From contig CM025849.1 of assembly GCA_003952965.2 (NCBI GenBank), positions 32,638,036 through 32,702,035 on the forward strand: 64,000 nt of DNA, written 5' to 3'. Shown here piece by piece: positions 59,103 through 64,000 of the stretch. This stretch comes from Morella rubra. Lineage: Eukaryota > Streptophyta > Magnoliopsida > Fagales > Myricaceae. The position numbers and the translations under genes were made by a program. The notes beneath the pieces were generated by a model. That model was not told the origin of the DNA, made no database searches, and saw only the letters and a list, made by a program, of their open reading frames with translations. Position 1 is the stretch's first letter. Each line of letters begins with the position of its first letter.

Positions 59103-61749
59103 ATGTTGTCCCAAGATTCAACCAAAAATGCCTTGCCAGCAATCAATCGTAGCTACGCAGATTTTGTTCCTAGCTTTTGGGGTGACCGTTTCCTCGCATA
59201 TGAGTCTGAGTCCCCGGTAAAACACTTGCATGCTTCGATATATATGTCTACACTATATATGTCATCTAACATTAATAGATCTCTGTTTAGTTTATACTAT
59301 TTTTCATCCTGCTCGTAGCTAACAGCTTCTTGTTAGAGATGACGTTACGTACAGTGCAGCTTTTTATTCTTTAATGGCGCGCAATTTGATTTTACAGGAA
59401 CCTGATGAGAAAATAAAGCTACAAGTTCAAGAATTGAAGGAAAAAGTGAGGAGGATGCTAATGGCTCCAGTTGACAAACCTTTAGAGAAACTCAACTTGA
59501 TTGATACCATACAGCGCATGGGCGTGGGTTACCATTTTGAAAATGAGATTGAAGACATTTTGCAGGAATTGCACAAGGCTCCGCACGGCCATGAATTTGA
59601 TGGTGACCTTCATTTTATTTCTCTGCGGTTTCGACTCCTAAGACAACAGGGCTATTTTGTTTCATGTGGTAAGTTGTTATTTTCTAATTCCGTCCTTTTC
59701 TTCACAAGATCACCTTAATTTGTTATCCGTTAGTTTGTATAAAAAATTTCTTCCACTCCTTTCTCGGGAGATTGATGTTCTAGATGTCACATCTGACACT
59801 GAATTAGTACTAGTCTTTTATATGCTAATAGATAAAGTACTTAAATATTGCTACATCATATTCTTATCATGCATTGTCTCAACGATATCATGATTCATGT
59901 TATTGGATTGCGTGGTAGACATTTTCTCCAAGTTCAAAGACAGCAAAGGGAATTTTAAGGAATCACTACTCGATGATGTACAAGGAATGTTAAGCTTGTA
60001 TGAAGCCACGCATCTCAGGGTGCACGGTGAAGATATACTAGAGGAAGCTCTTGTCTTTACTGCCACACATCTTGAGTCCATGGCATCTTGCTTAAGCCCT
60101 CCTCTTGCAAGACAAGTAACCCATGCCTTAGAAATGCCTATCCAAAAAGGAATACCGCGATTAGAGGCAAGGCGATACGTCTCTCTTTTCCAAGAAGATA
60201 CTTCCCATAAGGAAGTTCTTACCTTTGCAATGTTAGATTTCAACCTTTTGCAGAAAGTGCACCGGAAAGAAATTGCTGACATTACAAGGTTCGAGACTAA
60301 ACCCCTATAAGAGCCGCAAGTTTGAGTAAAGTTGACATTACTGTCTTACTGACGATATCATTCTGTCCAATTATGCTTAAAGGTGGTGGAAACACATAGA
60401 CCTTGCGAGGAAGCTGCCCTTTATCAGAGACAGAATGGCTGAGTGCTACTTCTGGATATTGGGAGTGTATTTTGAGCCTAAGTATTCCCTGGCTAGGATG
60501 ATGCTAACCAAAGTGATAGCTATGATCTCCGCCATGGATGACATATATGATGCGTATGGCACATTTGAAGAACTTGAGCTCCTTACCAAAGCAATCGAGA
60601 GGTTCAAATTATCTCACTTCCACATTTTGCTGTGTTAATTTGAGGAAATTATCACATGTTAATTGATTCAGTCTTCGAATTACTACCTAATTAAATTCAT
60701 TAAATAATTATATAAAAAAAAAATGTCAATTGACACCCTGCATGCCCCTGCTCTACAGGTGGGATATTAGTGCCATACATCAACTCCCGGAGTACATGAA
60801 AGTGTTTTACCGAGCCCTGCTAGATATTTACGGCGAATTCGATCAACAACTAGGTGAAGAGAGATCGTACCGCGTCGGATATGCAAAAGAAATAGTAAGT
60901 ATCGATCATACAAATAAATTGTCAATATTATTTGCAGGAGATCTGTAAAAACTTTCAGTTTTTGAGGAACCATGCATGTGGCGACAACAGAGCAAAATAA
61001 ATAAAAAAATAAAATAGTGGCTACGGTGCAATATTGGTTAAATGTACTGTGACACAGTGAGAGTACATTTCTTATTGTCTCAGATGAAACGTCAGGCTAG
61101 AAGTTACTTTCAAGAAGCCAAATGGCTGCACCAGAAATACACACCAAAACTGGATGAATATATTCAGCTTGGAGCAATCTCCTCTGGCTACCCGGCACTA
61201 GCCCTCACGTCCTTTCTTGGAATGGGAGAAACTATTTCAAAAGACTCGTTCGAGTGGGCTTTGAGCAATCCCAGAGTTATGGAAGCATCAGCAGTGGCTG
61301 GCAGACTCATGGATGACATAGAATCGCACAAGGCAATAAGAGTTTTAATTTTTGTATAACCATAAGTTTTTCTAACATAATTTTATTACTTCAATATATA
61401 TTAATATTTAAACCCCTTGTAACACATCATCATGATGCTGAATTATTAATGCCTGCAGTTTGAACAAAAGCGAGGGCACATTGCCTCGGCTGTCGAATGT
61501 TACATCACTCAACACTGCGCAACGGAAGAAGAAGCAATCAATGCATTCAGGAGACAAATTACAGATGCATGGATGATTATAAACAAAGAGTGTCTCCACC
61601 CAACTGCTGTGCCCAAGCCTCTTCTAATGCGAATTCTCAACCTTACACGTGTCCTTAATATCATGTACAATGGCGACGATAACTACACCCAGACTGGCCC
61701 TCTGCTCGAAGATTCTGTAGCATCTTTACTCCTTAATCCTGTGCCCTAA
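59103..61749 (+). CDS. TPS-a-type terpene synthase (sesquiterpene synthase), seven exons, exon 4 frameshift
   Basis: Predicted exons: 59103-59216, 59398-59668, 59919-60288, 60384-60601, 60759-60894, 61084-61332, 61459-61749; about 549 residues if the exon 4 shift is disregarded. There is no transit peptide, so it should be cytosolic and use farnesyl diphosphate. The N-terminal domain (exons 1-3) has RS-x8-W (residues 16-26) in place of RR/RP-x8-W, and [11 protein letters not shown]. The C-terminal domain has RDR (about 267-269), the Mg-binding DDIYD (about 304-308), and DDIESHKFE, the NSE/DTE-type second metal site, across exons 6-7. Seven exons with sizes of 249 and 291 nt fit the TPS-a pattern. 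Exon 4 is 218 nt, not 219: one base is missing in the LPF-coding part (about 60420), just before RDR, so the frame breaks. Intron 6 uses a GC donor. The product is unpredictable. Confidence 0.9.
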
Positions 61750-62400
61750 TAAGCATGGACCATTGCGTCGGTGGTTCGCCATAGGAAGCATATATATAAT
61801 TTGCGTTCCTATCAGCAGAATAAAATGAAAAAAATAAAATAAACAGATAGAGAAAAAGGAGTCCTCATGAATCTTCAGCCAAATAACAATGTACCAGTCC
61901 TCTAAGTTACAGGAGTACAGGCCTGGGAAGTTTCTCAAAATGAAAAAGTTCCTTTTCTTTTTTTTATTTCTTTTTTTTAAGCAATTGTGGTATTTGAGTT
62001 GAAAGTTCCAATTAACGACTGAATAAAGTCATGCTTACAAGTCGTCGAATACTGCTTTGCTTTGATCGCCTTGCTTTATTCTTATATATATATATTGTCA
62101 GTGTGGAATTCATAATATCGTTCGGGGGTTCATAATTGAGGTTGAATATGTCGTGTATCCGACATAGTCTTGATCAAAGACATCTTTAATGTCCCACGGT
62201 TTGCATGAATGCCATCATTTTCGATAATGCTCTTCAGGATGAAAAATATGGATATATAGAGGTGCCTCTTCGAGCACCTAGCTAGCTAGGCAGCCTTCGA
62301 TCAACACTATTAGTGTCCTTTTGTTATTGGCAAAATTTCGTGTAAAAATAAATCTCAATGATTTGTTGGAGGCCACCCCAAAACTCTAGCGAGGATATTC
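61750..62400. other. Terpene synthase 3' flank
   Basis: This is 3' UTR and non-coding flank with a short TA microsatellite (about 62080-62096). The part at 62310-62390 is an inverted, roughly 75% alike copy of 56400-56470 (shared aaattttgccaataacaaa and actaatagtg). No gene is seen. Confidence 0.5.
61819..61824 (+). terminator. Polyadenylation signal of the terpene synthase
   Basis: AATAAA lies 70 bases after the stop codon, with further AATAAA overlaps at 61833-61843 and a T-rich stretch at 61955-61980. Which one is used cannot be told. Confidence 0.45.
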
Positions 62401-62744
62401 TGTTGAAAATAAGAGACAAGGTAGAGAAAGAGAAGAATACTTTGTATATTCTGAGGTGTGTTAAACTATAAAAGGAGCCATCCTTTTATAGGAGGAGAAG
62501 ACAACTATGCAAGGTAACCAATTGATACAGAATCAACTAATTAAGACTGATTACACAAATCTCAATCATCTTGATTTGAGGAGATCTTTTTCATTCAATA
62601 AGACATATCTTGAGGAGACGCTCCTGATTCAGGAAGATCTTGATTTGAGGAGATCTTCCTGATTCAAGAAGATATATTTGAGGAGATCCTCCTCATTCAG
62701 CAAGATATATAGACTACAACTCTGTCCACACTACAGGCCATGCA
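62401..62744 (-). mobile_element. Short LTR-like fragment (copia-type, minus orientation)
   Basis: On the minus strand it has a promoter-like CCTATAAAAGGATGGC (about 62492) followed by a leader to TTATTTTCAACA (62401), so it has an LTR-like CA end. The upstream part holds an imperfect repeat with gaggagatc units (62578-62690). No matching target duplications were found. It may be a solo LTR with eroded ends. Confidence 0.4.
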
Positions 62745-62825
62745 TTCTAGCTAATTGCATGTGTAGAATTTTAATGTCCCTCATAAAATATATAAATCAA
62801 TGCACTATCTAGTATGTAGTCTATT

Positions 62826-62998
62826 AACTACAAAAAAAACAGGTCTACAGCGGCGGTCACCAAAACCGCCGCTATATACCCTATATCCCGGCGGTTTACT
62901 TAAAACGCGACTGCAAATATGCCTATAGCGGCGGTCATAAACTACCGCTATAAACCCAATATAGCAGCGGTTTATATGGCGGCGGTCCCTATAGCAGC
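62826..62998 (+). mobile_element. Degenerate CACTA terminus with AGCGGCGG sub-terminal repeats
   Basis: It starts AACTACAAAAAAAACAGG, one base from a CACTACAAAAAAA terminus. Repeated CAGCGGCGGT/ACCGCCGCT motifs (62848, 62867, 62925, 62944) then pair with each other, as in a known style of plant CACTA end. It is cut at 62999 by a long LTR. The family differs from the CGTTCGGAC-type CACTA at the left of the window. Confidence 0.6.
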
Positions 62999-64000
62999 TG
63001 TGAGACCCCAACCTTATTTCTATCATTTTAAAGAATTATGACTCCCTAAGTTTGTATTGCTCTAATTATTATTATTACTCTAATTTTCGAGAGAGGCATG
63101 TATGGGGAGATTAATCTAAAGTTATGTCTAGGTGGAATTTTCCCCTAGCGTTTTTATGAGTTTTAAGCTAGGATTTAAATGTTATATTATTTGCAATTGT
63201 TAAAGTTTGAGTAATTAAGATTAATTAGGCTAATTATTTTAATTAATGGAATATGTCCTTAAGTTACAATATCCCAGCGGTTTACTTAAAACGGCGACCG
63301 AAAAATTTAGGGCGCCGCTATAACCCAATATAGCAGCGGTTTATATGGGCGGCATGCTTGGGAAATTTATAGCAGCTGGTCATGAAGTCGAAATAGATGA
63401 CATGTAGCGGCGGTTTTTTGAAAACACGCAGCTAAGGCAATCTATAGCGAGGGATCAGCCTTGACCGCCCCCCCCCCCCCCACCAAAGCGCGTTTCACGC
63501 CTAAAATTCCTCCCTTTCCCCCATTTTTCATTTCCCCTTGCCCTAAAAACCGCACCTTTCACTTGCCCTAGACACCCAACCGAGAAGAAGAAAGGAGAAG
63601 AAGAAAGAAGAAGAAGAAGAAAAAGAGAGAAGAAGAAAGGAGAAAGAGGAGAAAAACAAAGGTAAATCCGGCCCTTTCTGCTGGCCGAAAAACACTACCC
63701 CATCTCTCCCATTTCTTCTTGTTTTCTTTTGATGGTTGGTAGTTGTTTTGATGGTAGTTGTCTAGGTTGTTTTCTCCTTGTGTTCATGGGTGTTTAGTGT
63801 AGATTTTGCAAGTATTTAAGGGTAGTATAGATCTTACATGAAAACATGGGGAAATATGGTTAGATCTGAAATGAGGGTTCAAGAGAAATCATTTATGTGC
63901 TCTAAGTGTTTGATAAAAGGCCTAAGAGAGATTGAAATCTATTTTGAGCATGTATGGCCGAATTTATTGGTTTGATATATTAGGTTTATGCATGTTAGTC
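62999..64000 (+). mobile_element. Long Ty3-gypsy-type LTR (copy 4), 5' part, runs off the window
   Basis: It begins TGTGAGACCCCAACC and follows copy 1 to about 63270 (acaatat). From there to about 63465 it is replaced by CACTA-type sequence resembling 62885-63000. It resumes at the C-run (63466) and carries on through the GAA tract (63580-63660) and the AAAGGTAAAT donor-like site (63658) to the window end. Confidence 0.75.
63271..63465. repeat. CACTA-type segment inside LTR copy 4, duplicating 62885-63000
   Basis: It reads cccagcggtttacttaaaac, then a block with atagcagcggtttatatggg, matching 62886 and 62961. It then goes past the point where the first copy is cut (atagcagctg) into gtcatgaagtcg and further AGCGGCGG motifs. 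The LTR piece between the two copies is 272 bp. Confidence 0.6.

Noticed and set aside
62805..63026. 73-codon minus-strand frame rich in Arg and Tyr
   Set aside because: It is a translation of the AGCGGCGG repeat zone of a CACTA end.

Overview
This window looks like nuclear DNA of a eudicot plant. It has intron-bearing terpene synthase and cytochrome P450 genes with GT-AG splice sites, plant-type CACTA DNA transposons, and Ty1-copia, Ty3-gypsy and LINE remains. It shows no bacterial gene organisation. One assembly gap (125 N) lies at 50273-50397. No tRNA, rRNA or CRISPR array was seen.

Region 1 (1-30707) is a nest of mobile elements. A Ty1-copia LTR end is followed by two CACTA (En/Spm) copies. 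Their TNP2-like, TNP1-like, 'putative plant transposon protein' and coiled-coil genes are all broken. The protein-coding half of the second copy is inverted relative to its 5' half. Dense motifs of the type CGTTCGGAC/GTCCGAACG mark the non-coding parts, and a clear CACTA terminus (CACTACAAGAAA on the minus strand) ends at 30707. Three long LTRs of one family (TGTGAGACC...GGCGTGACA) interrupt the CACTA DNA. One has a perfect CTAAC target duplication and is a clean solo LTR.

Region 2 (30708-48790) has a long imperfect hairpin at 31586-32085. It is followed by an array of about nine monomers of about 771 bp (34701-42905), each made of LTR + primer-binding site + integrase C-terminus of a gypsy element, so this is a retrotransposon turned satellite. 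A 1316-bp terminal-inverted-repeat element sits inside one monomer. Gag-protease remains on the minus strand and RNase H-integrase remains of another gypsy element on the plus strand follow.

Region 3 (48793-62400) is the gene-bearing part. On the minus strand are several exon copies of a CYP93-like cytochrome P450: one intact exon 1, two exon 2 copies, and two partial exon 1 copies. On the plus strand is a seven-exon TPS-a-type (sesquiterpene) synthase. The two genes are divergent, and a 3.7-copy tandem repeat of about 565 bp lies between their start sites. A terpene synthase beside a P450 suggests a two-gene terpenoid locus, in which the synthase makes a C15 skeleton and the P450 might oxidise it. 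As given, however, the synthase has a one-base deletion in exon 4, and no P450 exon pair is both complete and adjacent. The locus is therefore decaying, mis-assembled, or both.

Region 4 (62401-64000) has an LTR-like fragment, a degenerate CACTA end with AGCGGCGG repeats, and the start of a fourth copy of the long LTR family, itself interrupted by CACTA-like sequence.
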